From a virus: DNA of 64,000 nt. Shown here in pieces: positions 44,405 through 53,819 of this stretch (position 1 is the first letter of the stretch; each line of letters starts with the position of its first letter). Below the pieces are notes generated by a model. It was not told where the DNA came from and did not search any database. It saw nothing but the letters and a program-made list of their open reading frames with translations. The DNA lies in IMG/VR virus record IMGVR_UViG_3300036760_000193, positions 91,395 to 155,394 of that record. The stretch is one strand, 5' to 3'. Made by a program: the position numbers and the translations under genes.

Positions 44405-47400
44405 TTACGCTTTCCAATAAGAGACACGTACCTTTGATCCAGTGATAGGAGCCATATTAAATGTAATTATAGCTCCAGAGATTGTGTAGTCATTGCTACC
44501 ACCTTCATCTTGCAAAATACCATTTAAGTATACATGTTCAGACCCTACAGCGGTAGAAAAGGCCAATATGAATGTAACATTTGAACTATCTACTGCACCC
44601 AATGGGGTTTCACGGGTTACAATGTTTGTCATTGCATAGGTGATGCCAGCGGTGTTAACTTTTACTCCAGCACCACTTTCAAAGAGAGACGTTCCATCTA
44701 ATTTTACACTAATGACACCAAATGAAATATCAATACCATCTCCCGCAACAAGCGCGGTAGATGCAGAGAATTGTGTCCAATTAACATTATCTGTGTCTAA
44801 TACAATATTTCCATCCCAGACAACTACCCAACCAGTACCAGGTTGTGAACCAGATTCAACCAATGTGAAGTTTCCGCCAGATACTTCATTCGCTGGTGTT
44901 CCATCCATGTCAGTTGATCTAGTTAGAACTGCGTCAGTGACGCCTTGATCTCCTTCATTTACAACAGAATAAATACCATTTTGTTTAGCATCTGTTTGGT
45001 CTTTGACAAGAATTCTATCTCCAGCCACAACTGTTACGCCATCAATAGAGGCGGCTCCAGGGGCAGGAAAGTATGTAGCATCATTTTTATCAATTGTTAT
45101 CGTACCAGTAACATAACCAGGAATATCTAACAAGGTAGCTGCACGAACTGATTGTTTAGGATCAAGTCCAGCTGATACACTATCTACATATCTCTTGTTT
45201 GCGGCATCGGTGTCGCTCGTTGGGTCTCCAAGAGAAGTAATCTTATTATTGTTAAGATCAATTGTTGAAGAACCTTGCATTTCGATACCACTATTGGTGA
45301 ATCGAAGACGCTCTGTACCACCAGTTGCTATACCGATTTTTTGTGTATCGACTCTAAAGAAACCAGTACCTTGTTGAGCACCAGTGATGTTAATAGAAGG
45401 ATTTGTAGCATCACCTTGATAAACTTGAATTTGTGCATTTTGTCCCATTACTAAGTCTATTTCATCACCCAATAGAAGGGCACCAACATTTCCGGGCTTA
45501 GCACTTGCATTGGTATCTGTTGTAAGCCATTGAATTGTATTACCTTCAACAGAAAAGGCTAAGTATTGTGAACCGTCGCGGAACATACCCATCATGGGGT
45601 CACTTAAGAAGGCATAGCCTGGATAAGTAGAAGTTCCATCTAGAACTTGTAGTCCTTCTTGGGTGAATCGTCCCGATGCTGTACCATGAGCCGCGAATGA
45701 AACAGTAGAATTGAAATATCCAGTAATTGCATCTTGTTCTGAATAGATACCATTTGATCCAACTCCAGTTCCACCCATTCTAATTGCTGGGAATCCCAAT
45801 GATCCATAATTATCTCCACCAAGACGATCTAGAACTATGAATGTTTCATCCCAATTTATATTTGCGGGGTCTCCATGCAAGAAAAGAGGATTATAAACAC
45901 TGGTTTCCATTGTGAAGAATCCACCACAATTAAAATCAAACCCAGGATCACTTGCATCAAAGAAAATATTTGTATTTACATCAGATGCTAAAGAAACATA
46001 TGTGTTGTCCGCCATTCTGATATTAGAAGCAAATGATACTTCACCACTATCAGCAATAGAAACGGCACTAGCTGAACTGGCGGTTCCTAAAATAAGAGGG
46101 TGACTATTTCTAGATTGAATCAATGCAGCTGTAACCGCAGAACCGTCCGCTCTATAACCAATAGATAAATGCTTTTGTGCTGCATCATTAATTGGGGTAT
46201 TTGTTCGAGAAATCCAAATTTGATCGTAGTCTCCAGCGGTCAAATCTTGCTCGAATATCAATTCTAAGTGATGATCTGCGGAAGTTGCGCCTTGCGCTGT
46301 ATTGGCATTTCTAATTTTAACTGTTCCATTTGTTCCCATTTCAATACTAGGTTGATACGTTCCACCACCATCTGCATTTACATTAGAGAATAATTCCATA
46401 CTACCTTCGGAAGCAAAATAGAAATCTCCTCCAGAACCAGTAGATGTTTGTCCTACAATCCCACCAACATCAGTGCTGTATTTGAACCACGCTTGGTCAG
46501 AGTTTCCTAGAATTAATTTATTTCCTTCTGCTAATTTAAGACTTGTATCATTAATTCTAGCTCTCTCTATTCCACCTGTAGCAAAACCAACAAATGTGTA
46601 ACCTGATCCAAATACTCCAGTATCAACTGTAGCCGCATCAGGGCCACCGATAGCGATGTCATCAGTATAATAAGTGTTGGCACCTCCCGTGATGGTTAAA
46701 TCTGTTGCGCTGAAAGTAGCAACTCCTAAACCATTAACCATGATGTTAACACCAGTATCTAATACATCACTGGTAATACCAGTTGTGGGATGAGATGAGA
46801 ATCCATAAGCAGGAATGGTTTGATTTGAAGTATCACCCTGAGTTTGACCAGTAAATATATGTGTTGTAGCAACAAAGTTAAGAGGACTCAAAGATTCAAC
46901 AGTTAGATTTTCTCCACGGATTCTTGAACCTGTACCAACTGATCCATCAGAATCATAACCAATCCAAACTTGTGAATTTCCTACATTCCAATCAAAATGA
47001 ACAGCTGGATTAAACCCAACCGTTGCAGTTCCACGGGCTATTTCTACAAGTAATTCCTCAGTACCAGAAGCAAGATTTGATTCTATATGTACAGAACCAT
47101 TAGTATTAAGATGAAATGCAGGAAGAAAATCTCCGCCTGAAAAACCAGCCCCAGCATTACTATAAAGAACAAGATTATTTTGTGCTCCTAAATAGAAATG
47201 ACCAGCAGCTACAGTTTGTCCACCAATAACAGTACCAGCGGCAGCATACTCTAACCAAGCATTATCAGAATTTCCAAAAATTACTTTTTTATCATTTGTT
47301 AAACGAACATTCTGTGAAAAATCAACATCGCCGGAAGTTTGAACGATTATTGCCTCTGTTGAGAAAGGTTTAATATGTAGAGGAACATCCGTTACATTGT

Positions 47401-50400
47401 CTTGACCACCACGAATCCAGGAATAAGAGATACCTGTTCCACCACCATTCATCATATAACCGATGTCTAGTAATTCGCCGGCAGATTCATTTGCTACATC
47501 AAGTACAACATGGCTAGAATTTGCTGCGTAGCCATTATTCATTGAAATAGAAACGTATCTATTATCTACTGATCCCTGAGAACCATCATTTTCAATTAAT
47601 ACAAGTCCAGATGATTGCATAGAAACAAGAGGAAATCCACTCGTAAATGAAAGAGTTAAATCTCCGGTACGTCCTATAACAGTATCCGTTTTTATTTGCC
47701 CATCTACGATTAAATCATTTGTAACTGTAACATCAGTTCCATCGGTTGTTAAAGAAGTTGTATCATCTAAGACATTTCCAGTCGCTGGATAATATGCGAA
47801 TCGTCCAATTTGACCACCATTAACAGTACCTGTTCCTTGTGATGAGAATTGTGTCCAGTTAACATTGTCTGTTCCAAGAATAATAGTACCGTCCCAGACA
47901 ACTACCCAACCAGTTCCTGACTGTGAACCAGATTCAATAAATGTAAAGTTTCCACCAGATACTTCATTCGCTGGTGTTCCATCCATGTCAGTTGATCTCG
48001 TCCATGCTCCAGAATGTGCAATGTAAATACCGTTTTGTTTAGCATCGGTTTGGTCTTTGACAAGAATACGATTTCCGTCAACTAATACAATTGTATCTAT
48101 TGTTAGAAGACCACTGAGAGCAGTATTGGCTGTTGTTGCGGCACGAACGGATTCTTTGGGGTCTAAACCTGCGGCGACACCATCTACATAATATTTTGTG
48201 GCAGCATCTTGAGGGTTTGTTGGGTCTACGACATTTATAACCTTATGGGTATTCATGTCTAATTGACCAGTTGTTGTGTTAATAACGATTAAACTTGTTC
48301 CTGCTGCATTGGCGAATTTAATACCACTTGAAGAATCTGCGAACGGATGAATTTGAATATCACCAGTACGGCCTTTCAATTCATTAGTAGAAATTTTTCC
48401 ATTGACTGTAGCATCGCCTGTCAATGTAGAATTTCCAGAAGCGTCAATACTGTATCTTAAAGTACCTGCTGTAGAAAAACCAAGTTGATCTGCACCAATT
48501 CTATACATACCCATTCCAGCACTATTAAAGAATGAATGTGTTGGGGCTGCTGCTGTACCATCTCTACCTTGCAATTGCCCGGCACTTACGATTCCAAGTT
48601 GTGTTGTTCCACCAGTAGAGAAGAATAAATTTCCACTGACTTTATACATACCCATCGTTGTATCAGTAGAGAATGTGAATCCAGGTGCTCCTGCTGAACC
48701 ATCTTGGGCATTTAAGTGATTAGCGTAGATATTTCCTTTTGCTGGTGAACCAGGACTTCCATCTGCTCCTGTACCAGTCAATACAATACTTCCACCATTA
48801 GCAGCGGTATCGGATGTTAAAGTAATGTTTCCACCAAGATCATCACCAGATATAGGACAATCACCAGACGTTAATGTTATACTTCCACCACGGGTCTGAT
48901 TTGCTGCACCCGATCCGAAAGTCATCGTAACATCCCCGCTTGTTAATGTGATGCTACCACCAAAAGTTTCACCACTAGCTCCACCGACTCTAACATCAGC
49001 ATTTCCAGACGTTAATGTGATACCACCACCCGATGAATGCGAAGGAGAACCATTTTGAGAACCCCCCGTCGTTAAAGTTATACTTCCACCAGTTTGCGAA
49101 GCAGTTCCATTTGAGCCTGGATAATCTCCAGATGATAATGTTAAATTTCCTCCTTGACCAGAAGCGGCATTACCAATTTTACTTGTAATAAATACGTTAG
49201 CATCAGATACATTTGCTTGTTTAGCAACATAAAAATTTTCTGTAACTGTTTTGCTACCATTGATTATTTGAGGACTTTCTGTCATTACGAAAGTAGCATT
49301 TGCACCCGCATCAGGAATTGTATAAGTACGAGAAGCTACAGGGGCAGGAGACGTAATAGTTGTGGTGTTTGTTGTACCCAAAACTATTTGATTGGTTGTT
49401 GAAGTAATTGTAACAGGAAGTTGTGCCGTTACATTGGCAGTGTCTACACGCAATTTCTCTGTGCTATTTGTTGTAACTGCCCAAATATTTGCGCCAGGAG
49501 AGAATGTACCAGTATCTGGATCACCAGTAAAACCTTGAGAAGCTACGCCAGCTGTACCTGAAATGAATCGAACGGGACTAAAAGATTCCCATTGGACACC
49601 ATTATGAGACCATCTTTCAGAACTTCCTACAGTAATACGAAAATCAGACCCACCTGTACTATTAAAGATACCAGTTGTTGCTGATCCTATTTCTATATCA
49701 GGAGCAACTGCGCTACCCCCACTTTTTGTTCTTAAAGCATTGAATGCAGTCGTTCTTGCAGTTGCAACACGAAAATATTCTGTACCGCCAGCAGCAACAC
49801 CAACAGAATCTGGAGCTTGACTAAATATACCTGAATTTGAATTGCTAGTAAATGAATATGAAGGAAGTGCATTGGTGCCGTCTGCATTTAATATTTTATT
49901 ACCAACATTCAAAGCACTTGTAACTGTAACATTTATATTATCAGTTGTTAAAGCAATTGTGTCATCAACAGTTGTTCCAGTTGATGGATAATAAGCAAAA
50001 TTACCTGCAAGACCTGAATTTACAGTTCCACCGGCAGTATCAGCAGCATCTACATATGACTTAGTGGTAGCATCTTGAGCAGATGTTGGATCAGAAATAT
50101 TAGTTATTTTATGGCTAGTCATATCTAATACATTATTATTTATTGCGACTATACCATTCGTTGCTATGCTTACGGCATTTGGAGTAGTTTCAGAACCCAA
50201 AGATAATGGATAAGAAACGCTATGAACATAAGCTGCCGTAACAAGGGCACCATCAGCAACATATCCCATTCTTAAATAGGAATCAACGCCATTTTTTCCA
50301 ATTTTTAAGGCCATATGTGACCCGATGTCTACTCCATTTTCCATTTGTATGTAGACAAAACGCGAATCATCTGATCCTTGGAATATATTTTGAAGAGTTA

Positions 50401-50740
50401 TATTTCCTGAAGTTCCTAATTCAAAATAAGGTTCGTAATTTCCTGAACCATCAAAAGCTGAATTAGAACTGATTGCCACTCTACCACCCGCAGCAATATT
50501 AAAATCTGTTGATGCCTGATCTTGAGCATATAATGATCCATGATCTGTTGAATATTTTACAAACGCATTATCAAAATTTCCAAGAACCAATTTATTATCA
50601 TCAGTAATATGTAAATCTCTAGCAGCAGAGATATCTCTAGGGAATAAAAAGTCATCCGTAGGACTCGTACTAATCTTGCTAGGTATTAAAGTGGCGTCCA
50701 TCGCCTGTGTATCTAATCTGATTTCTGTTATTGTTGACAT
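44405..50740 (-). CDS. Giant modular tail fibre, 2,111 residues
   Basis: The largest gene here. The N-terminus (TLIPSKISTSPTDDFLFPRD) is the anchor shared with the 479-residue fibre. Then come beta units ending in G(I/M)(F/Y), a glycine-rich GGSITLTSGD region (about 525-690), two copies of the GLDPK(E/Q)SVRAATT module, several units of the form KLILGNSDQAWFKYSTD followed by a GYRADGSAVTAALIQS segment, and the end SEHVYLNGILQDEGGSNDYT. That end resembles the last domains of the two genes upstream. It is probably a trimeric, very long side fibre. It contains no enzyme motif that I can see. Confidence 0.85.
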   Translation of the reverse strand: MSTITEIRLDTQAMDATLIPSKISTSPTDDFLFPRDISAARDLHITDDNKLVLGNFDNAFVKYSTDHGSLYAQDQASTDFNIAAGGRVAISSNSAFDGSGNYEPYFELGTSGNITLQNIFQGSDDSRFVYIQMENGVDIGSHMALKIGKNGVDSYLRMGYVADGALVTAAYVHSVSYPLSLGSETTPNAVSIATNGIVAINNNVLDMTSHKITNISDPTSAQDATTKSYVDAADTAGGTVNSGLAGNFAYYPSTGTTVDDTIALTTDNINVTVTSALNVGNKILNADGTNALPSYSFTSNSNSGIFSQAPDSVGVAAGGTEYFRVATARTTAFNALRTKSGGSAVAPDIEIGSATTGIFNSTGGSDFRITVGSSERWSHNGVQWESFSPVRFISGTAGVASQGFTGDPDTGTFSPGANIWAVTTNSTEKLRVDTANVTAQLPVTITSTTNQIVLGTTNTTTITSPAPVASRTYTIPDAGANATFVMTESPQIINGSKTVTENFYVAKQANVSDANVFITSKIGNAASGQGGNLTLSSGDYPGSNGTASQTGGSITLTTGGSQNGSPSHSSGGGITLTSGNADVRVGGASGETFGGSITLTSGDVTMTFGSGAANQTRGGSITLTSGDCPISGDDLGGNITLTSDTAANGGSIVLTGTGADGSPGSPAKGNIYANHLNAQDGSAGAPGFTFSTDTTMGMYKVSGNLFFSTGGTTQLGIVSAGQLQGRDGTAAAPTHSFFNSAGMGMYRIGADQLGFSTAGTLRYSIDASGNSTLTGDATVNGKISTNELKGRTGDIQIHPFADSSSGIKFANAAGTSLIVINTTTGQLDMNTHKVINVVDPTNPQDAATKYYVDGVAAGLDPKESVRAATTANTALSGLLTIDTIVLVDGNRILVKDQTDAKQNGIYIAHSGAWTRSTDMDGTPANEVSGGNFTFIESGSQSGTGWVVVWDGTIILGTDNVNWTQFSSQGTGTVNGGQIGRFAYYPATGNVLDDTTSLTTDGTDVTVTNDLIVDGQIKTDTVIGRTGDLTLSFTSGFPLVSMQSSGLVLIENDGSQGSVDNRYVSISMNNGYAANSSHVVLDVANESAGELLDIGYMMNGGGTGISYSWIRGGQDNVTDVPLHIKPFSTEAIIVQTSGDVDFSQNVRLTNDKKVIFGNSDNAWLEYAAAGTVIGGQTVAAGHFYLGAQNNLVLYSNAGAGFSGGDFLPAFHLNTNGSVHIESNLASGTEELLVEIARGTATVGFNPAVHFDWNVGNSQVWIGYDSDGSVGTGSRIRGENLTVESLSPLNFVATTHIFTGQTQGDTSNQTIPAYGFSSHPTTGITSDVLDTGVNIMVNGLGVATFSATDLTITGGANTYYTDDIAIGGPDAATVDTGVFGSGYTFVGFATGGIERARINDTSLKLAEGNKLILGNSDQAWFKYSTDVGGIVGQTSTGSGGDFYFASEGSMELFSNVNADGGGTYQPSIEMGTNGTVKIRNANTAQGATSADHHLELIFEQDLTAGDYDQIWISRTNTPINDAAQKHLSIGYRADGSAVTAALIQSRNSHPLILGTASSASAVSIADSGEVSFASNIRMADNTYVSLASDVNTNIFFDASDPGFDFNCGGFFTMETSVYNPLFLHGDPANINWDETFIVLDRLGGDNYGSLGFPAIRMGGTGVGSNGIYSEQDAITGYFNSTVSFAAHGTASGRFTQEGLQVLDGTSTYPGYAFLSDPMMGMFRDGSQYLAFSVEGNTIQWLTTDTNASAKPGNVGALLLGDEIDLVMGQNAQIQVYQGDATNPSINITGAQQGTGFFRVDTQKIGIATGGTERLRFTNSGIEMQGSSTIDLNNNKITSLGDPTSDTDAANKRYVDSVSAGLDPKQSVRAATLLDIPGYVTGTITIDKNDATYFPAPGAASIDGVTVVAGDRILVKDQTDAKQNGIYSVVNEGDQGVTDAVLTRSTDMDGTPANEVSGGNFTLVESGSQPGTGWVVVWDGNIVLDTDNVNWTQFSASTALVAGDGIDISFGVISVKLDGTSLFESGAGVKVNTAGITYAMTNIVTRETPLGAVDSSNVTFILAFSTAVGSEHVYLNGILQDEGGSNDYTISGAIITFNMAPITGSKVRVSYWKA
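44760..45220 (-). repeat. Fibre module copy at the end of the giant fibre
   Basis: This encodes ANKRYVDSVSAGLDPKQSVR through NEVSGGNFTLVESGS to NWTQFSAST, with a 25-residue insertion. A 44-base stretch around 44880-44920 is identical to the second copy at 47830-48220, indicating recent duplication. A third copy ends the gene at 24027. Confidence 0.8.
47830..48220 (-). repeat. Internal fibre module copy
   Basis: This encodes AATKYYVDGVAAGLDPKESV through NEVSGGNFTFIESGS to NWTQFSSQG in the middle of the giant fibre. It is close to the copy at 44760-45220 at DNA level and more distant from that at 24150-24520. Confidence 0.8.
48673..49170 (-). repeat. Glycine-rich GGSITLTSGD repeats
   Basis: About eight degenerate units of the form GG(S/N)(I/L)TLTSGD, with variable Gly/Ser/Asn-rich spacers of 6-20 residues. 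Regular spacing of GG and TLTSG suggests a stacked, possibly polyglycine-type or beta-helical shaft. Confidence 0.8.
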
Positions 50741-50760
50741 TTTATTGGTTCTCCATTAAA

Positions 50761-51576
50761 TTAAGATGGGTATACAATTTGCAATCCATCCCCTACTGTT
50801 AATATGATCCCTGGGTCTAGAGTGATAATATTTCCTGAAATTGTGTAATCAAAAGATGCTCCCAGTCTAAGAACTATTCCATTCCATGAAACTATTGTTG
50901 AATTTGGAATTGGCGTTTGTGATAAAACTATTGTATGATCTGTAATTGTATTTGAAACTGTTACTTCGTCTACAAAATACGTACCTACACTGCTTGGAAT
51001 ATCAACTTGGGTCTTACCCCCGCTATCTGTTACCGTTACACCCGCTCCAATGAAATTGATTGTTGGTCTTTGTGTAAGTGATATACCTTCATCTTCAATA
51101 AGATGCCCATTAAGTGATGATAATGGAATAAATGATACTCCATTATCTACAAGTATCTCATTTAAGTCAGTTCTCCAAATCAATCGTCCTGAATTACCAG
51201 GTGCTGGATTGGAAACAAGATTTTCAAGTCTAAAATTTAGAGATTGATTATTGTGAAAGTCCAAATCTGCATCAATATCTAGATGAATAGTATGAACACC
51301 ACCAGGTTTTATTTCTAGCATGTCTGCGGTGATTTCTAAATTAGCAAGATCAATATTTACGTCTATAGCATTGGTAAAAGAGTTATAAACAAGACCTTCT
51401 CCAAACACAGCTGAAGCAAACTTACTTGCCGTTATAGTTCCATCTAAAATAGAAATATTTGTAACAGCATCAGTTGCCAATTTTTCTGATGTAACTGCAC
51501 CATCAGCCAAAATTTCTGTTGTGCAAGACCCTACTCTAGCTTGTTCTTCTAAATTTACTATTCTAGGTTGCGCCAT
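50761..51576 (-). CDS. Fibre/appendage protein
   Basis: A 271-residue protein. It starts MAQPRIVNLEEQARVGSCTT and has repeated VTNISILDGTI-like stretches, then GHLIEDEGISLTQRPTINFI, which also occurs in the 333-residue protein at 23015. The C-terminal 75 residues (TIVSWNGIVLRLGASFDYTI, then TLDPGIILTVGDGLQIVY) are a small beta domain also ending the neighbouring giant fibre and the fibronectin-like protein. The SD is weak; it follows the previous stop by two bases. Confidence 0.7.
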   Translation of the reverse strand: MAQPRIVNLEEQARVGSCTTEILADGAVTSEKLATDAVTNISILDGTITASKFASAVFGEGLVYNSFTNAIDVNIDLANLEITADMLEIKPGGVHTIHLDIDADLDFHNNQSLNFRLENLVSNPAPGNSGRLIWRTDLNEILVDNGVSFIPLSSLNGHLIEDEGISLTQRPTINFIGAGVTVTDSGGKTQVDIPSSVGTYFVDEVTVSNTITDHTIVLSQTPIPNSTIVSWNGIVLRLGASFDYTISGNIITLDPGIILTVGDGLQIVYPS

Positions 51577-51578
51577 AA

Positions 51579-52745
51579 TTAAATACCAAACTTTTTATAG
51601 TTCACTCTGATAAAACCACCTAAGTCAGGTGGATCGGTGAACGTAATTTGTTGTGAAAGAGGGCCTTCATTAAAATGTACTCCTGGCAACATCTTTACAC
51701 CGTTCAAATATACTTCAACTGATCCTTTTCTATACGGAGCTAGAGTAATAAACAATGTGTTCACCGTATCAATAACCCCAATCGGCGTCTCATCGGTTAC
51801 AAAATCCAATGGACTGATCGAATTAGGGAATGGCTGCTCTTCAAAGCTGTGATATGTATTCTCATGAACAGGTGTTGTCAGTAACAATGAACTTTCATTG
51901 CCTCCGTCATCAACTGCTGTCACGGAATAATAAAAAACGATACCAAAAGTGAATGGAACCCGGTCAAGAACAGATAAAACTGGTGTCGCTGTCTCCCCAA
52001 TCTTTTGAAAATTTACAATATCTGTTGGTGACTCACTACGATACACCCTATAGTTGGCGATGTTTGTCTCTTGGTTTGGTTGCCAGGTAATCAAATAACC
52101 TCTTTCTGCCAAAAGATTGAAAACTCTGATCGCTTTCACTGTATCAGGGCCTGTCGCTGTGTTAACTGACCCTAAAGATGTTAAACTTGTTACAGCCAAA
52201 ACAGAATTTCTAGCTTTTACACGTCCGTAATAGGTTATGGATGGTATTAAATTTGTAAAAACATATCCAACTGTGGTTACGAATCCAGAAGTAACTACAC
52301 CTGTGAGAAAACTTGGGTCTGTTGCAAGTTCCACTTCATATTCAGTACCAGTGGGATTTGCATTGGCAAGCCAATTCGCCATTACAGTCGTTGAAAAAAC
52401 ATTTGCAAAACTTGCTGTTATAGGTTGTGCTGCTAAAGTAGTCGCGGTTATGACAGGCCCGTTGACTGATTCATTGGTTCCTATAGCATCGTCCGCTGCC
52501 GTCAAAGAAATTGTATGCAATGTGTTGGGAACCGCATTTATAACGGTGATACTCAAAACGGGGAGAAATACTTTGGTCGCTTGCAATACACCCAAAGCAT
52601 TGACGTAAAAAATTCCCAGACCTGTTATCACTCTAAAAGTGTAATAGGTTAAAGGTGGAGCGGGATTTCCGTCGGGGTTAACCGAAATTGTAAATCCATT
52701 GGCTGTAAGTGCTGAAATTGATGGAGCTACCGGTGTTAAGGCCAT
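51579..52745 (-). CDS. Fibronectin type III-like appendage protein
   Basis: A 388-residue protein. Three Ig/FnIII-like beta domains are suggested by TPVAPSISALTANGFTISVN, ASFANVFSTTVMANWLANAN and LAERGYLITWQPNQETNIAN then YRVYRSESP. The last 75 residues (GSVEVYLNGVKMLPGVHF) are the small end domain shared with the two next genes. FnIII domains on phage virions bind surface polymers weakly. The ATG overlaps the previous gene's end and has CGGAGGAAGACGATAAATT ahead. Confidence 0.75.
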   Translation of the reverse strand: MALTPVAPSISALTANGFTISVNPDGNPAPPLTYYTFRVITGLGIFYVNALGVLQATKVFLPVLSITVINAVPNTLHTISLTAADDAIGTNESVNGPVITATTLAAQPITASFANVFSTTVMANWLANANPTGTEYEVELATDPSFLTGVVTSGFVTTVGYVFTNLIPSITYYGRVKARNSVLAVTSLTSLGSVNTATGPDTVKAIRVFNLLAERGYLITWQPNQETNIANYRVYRSESPTDIVNFQKIGETATPVLSVLDRVPFTFGIVFYYSVTAVDDGGNESSLLLTTPVHENTYHSFEEQPFPNSISPLDFVTDETPIGVIDTVNTLFITLAPYRKGSVEVYLNGVKMLPGVHFNEGPLSQQITFTDPPDLGGFIRVNYKKFGI

Positions 52746-53302
52746 AATTTATCGTCTTCCTCCGTAACAGGAGCTATATACTTATTCGAAAATATTATAC
52801 TGTCGATATTGACGGAAACGTCACTAATTTCGCTTGTTTCAGCATTTTGTAACGATGCAGACACAGTTCCCTCGAAATCAATCAGTTCTACGTTGTTTTC
52901 TTCAATCTTGTTGATCCGAGCCTTGGAACCCGCAGGAACGATCAAAATTCCGTCGCCAACTGCTTCTGTGACAAGGTTTTTTGCGCCTACAATGAGACGC
53001 CCGTTGTAGTCTTCGACTTTGGCGGTCACTTCTACGTCTTCAGTTACAATTACCATGTCACCGACTTTGAAGGCTCCCATCGTTGGAATGGCTTGCCCAG
53101 CTTTATCAGTTTTTTCAAGGTCAAGGCGGGAGATTTTGTTGAGGACTGGATCACCTTCGACACTGTATGCAATAGACTGGCGGAGGTCATCTATTGACAT
53201 CTGATCGTCGTCAGAAATATCCACTAAGAAAGTCACCTTGTAGGTGCCTTTCAAATTCTTTTCGCCTGATAGTTCGTCCCACGGAATTTTGTAATCATTC
53301 AT
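52736..53302 (-). CDS. Unknown beta-rich virion-type protein
   Basis: A 188-residue acidic product (MNDYKIPWDELSGEKNLKGT) with strand-rich sequence (FKVGDMVIVTEDVEVTAKVE). It resembles no family I can name; a decoration or assembly role is possible. Its last 25 codons coincide with the conserved element at 52774-52800, and its stop overlaps the next start. AGAGGACAAAACT precedes the ATG. Confidence 0.65.
   Translation of the reverse strand: MNDYKIPWDELSGEKNLKGTYKVTFLVDISDDDQMSIDDLRQSIAYSVEGDPVLNKISRLDLEKTDKAGQAIPTMGAFKVGDMVIVTEDVEVTAKVEDYNGRLIVGAKNLVTEAVGDGILIVPAGSKARINKIEENNVELIDFEGTVSASLQNAETSEISDVSVNIDSIIFSNKYIAPVTEEDDKLWP
52774..52800 (-). promoter_or_regulatory. Conserved 27-bp element, copy 2
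   Basis: The minus strand reads GTATAATATTTTCGAAT, three bases, then TATATAG, matching 37819-37845 at 24 of 27 positions. Here it lies inside the 3' coding end of the 188-residue gene, 29 bases before the next ATG. A good -35 is not visible. It may start transcription of the FnIII and giant fibre genes. Confidence 0.55.
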
Positions 53303-53336
53303 AGTTTTGTCCTCTTCTCCTTAGAGTGTCTTCACG

Positions 53337-53819
53337 TTATGATACGGAATTCCAAGTAAACGAAGAACCCAAAGCAATTTTCAAGAACTGACCAATCTGG
53401 CTTTGGAATCTTGGAGTACCTAGACCTTTTCCACCAATTCTGATGATTTCTGTCTTCTTAAAGTTCATGACCATATTCTTGTAGATGTTCAACATGTTCT
53501 GATAACTTGTATTGATCTTCTCTACTTGGTTTACACGAACACTGAGACCGTTGTCATTGTAATCAAAATCCTCTAAGGTCGCCCGGCATTGTAGGAATAA
53601 CTCTGAGAACAAGGTAATTCCAAAATAAAGAACGGGCAATAAATTTTCAGGTAATGTTTCTGTTGTGAATCCTCCCAATGGTGGGAAAAGATTAATGTCA
53701 GCCACAAGAACTTCAGAGAATGCCAAAATCTTCTCATCTGTTGTATTAGATGAGAAGTTGTCAGGCATAAGTTGCCGTGATTTCGTTATAATCAATTGCT
53801 GTCTAGCTGTGAATGCCAT
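53337..53819 (-). CDS. Unknown virion-type helical protein
   Basis: A 160-residue product that starts MAFTARQQLIITKSRQLMPD. The middle has EDFDYNDNGLSVRVNQVEKI and the end is Gly/Phe-rich (GKGLGTPRFQSQIGQFLKIA). The helical layout and wording recall small structural or connector proteins of large myoviruses, but I cannot name the family. The start overlaps the previous stop; AAAAAGGATCGTATA precedes the ATG. Confidence 0.6.
   Translation of the reverse strand: MAFTARQQLIITKSRQLMPDNFSSNTTDEKILAFSEVLVADINLFPPLGGFTTETLPENLLPVLYFGITLFSELFLQCRATLEDFDYNDNGLSVRVNQVEKINTSYQNMLNIYKNMVMNFKKTEIIRIGGKGLGTPRFQSQIGQFLKIALGSSFTWNSVS

Noticed and set aside
44405-50740. Diversity-generating retroelement acting on the large fibres
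   Set aside because: No reverse transcriptase or template repeat is visible; the repeats are fibre modules, not a TR/VR pair.
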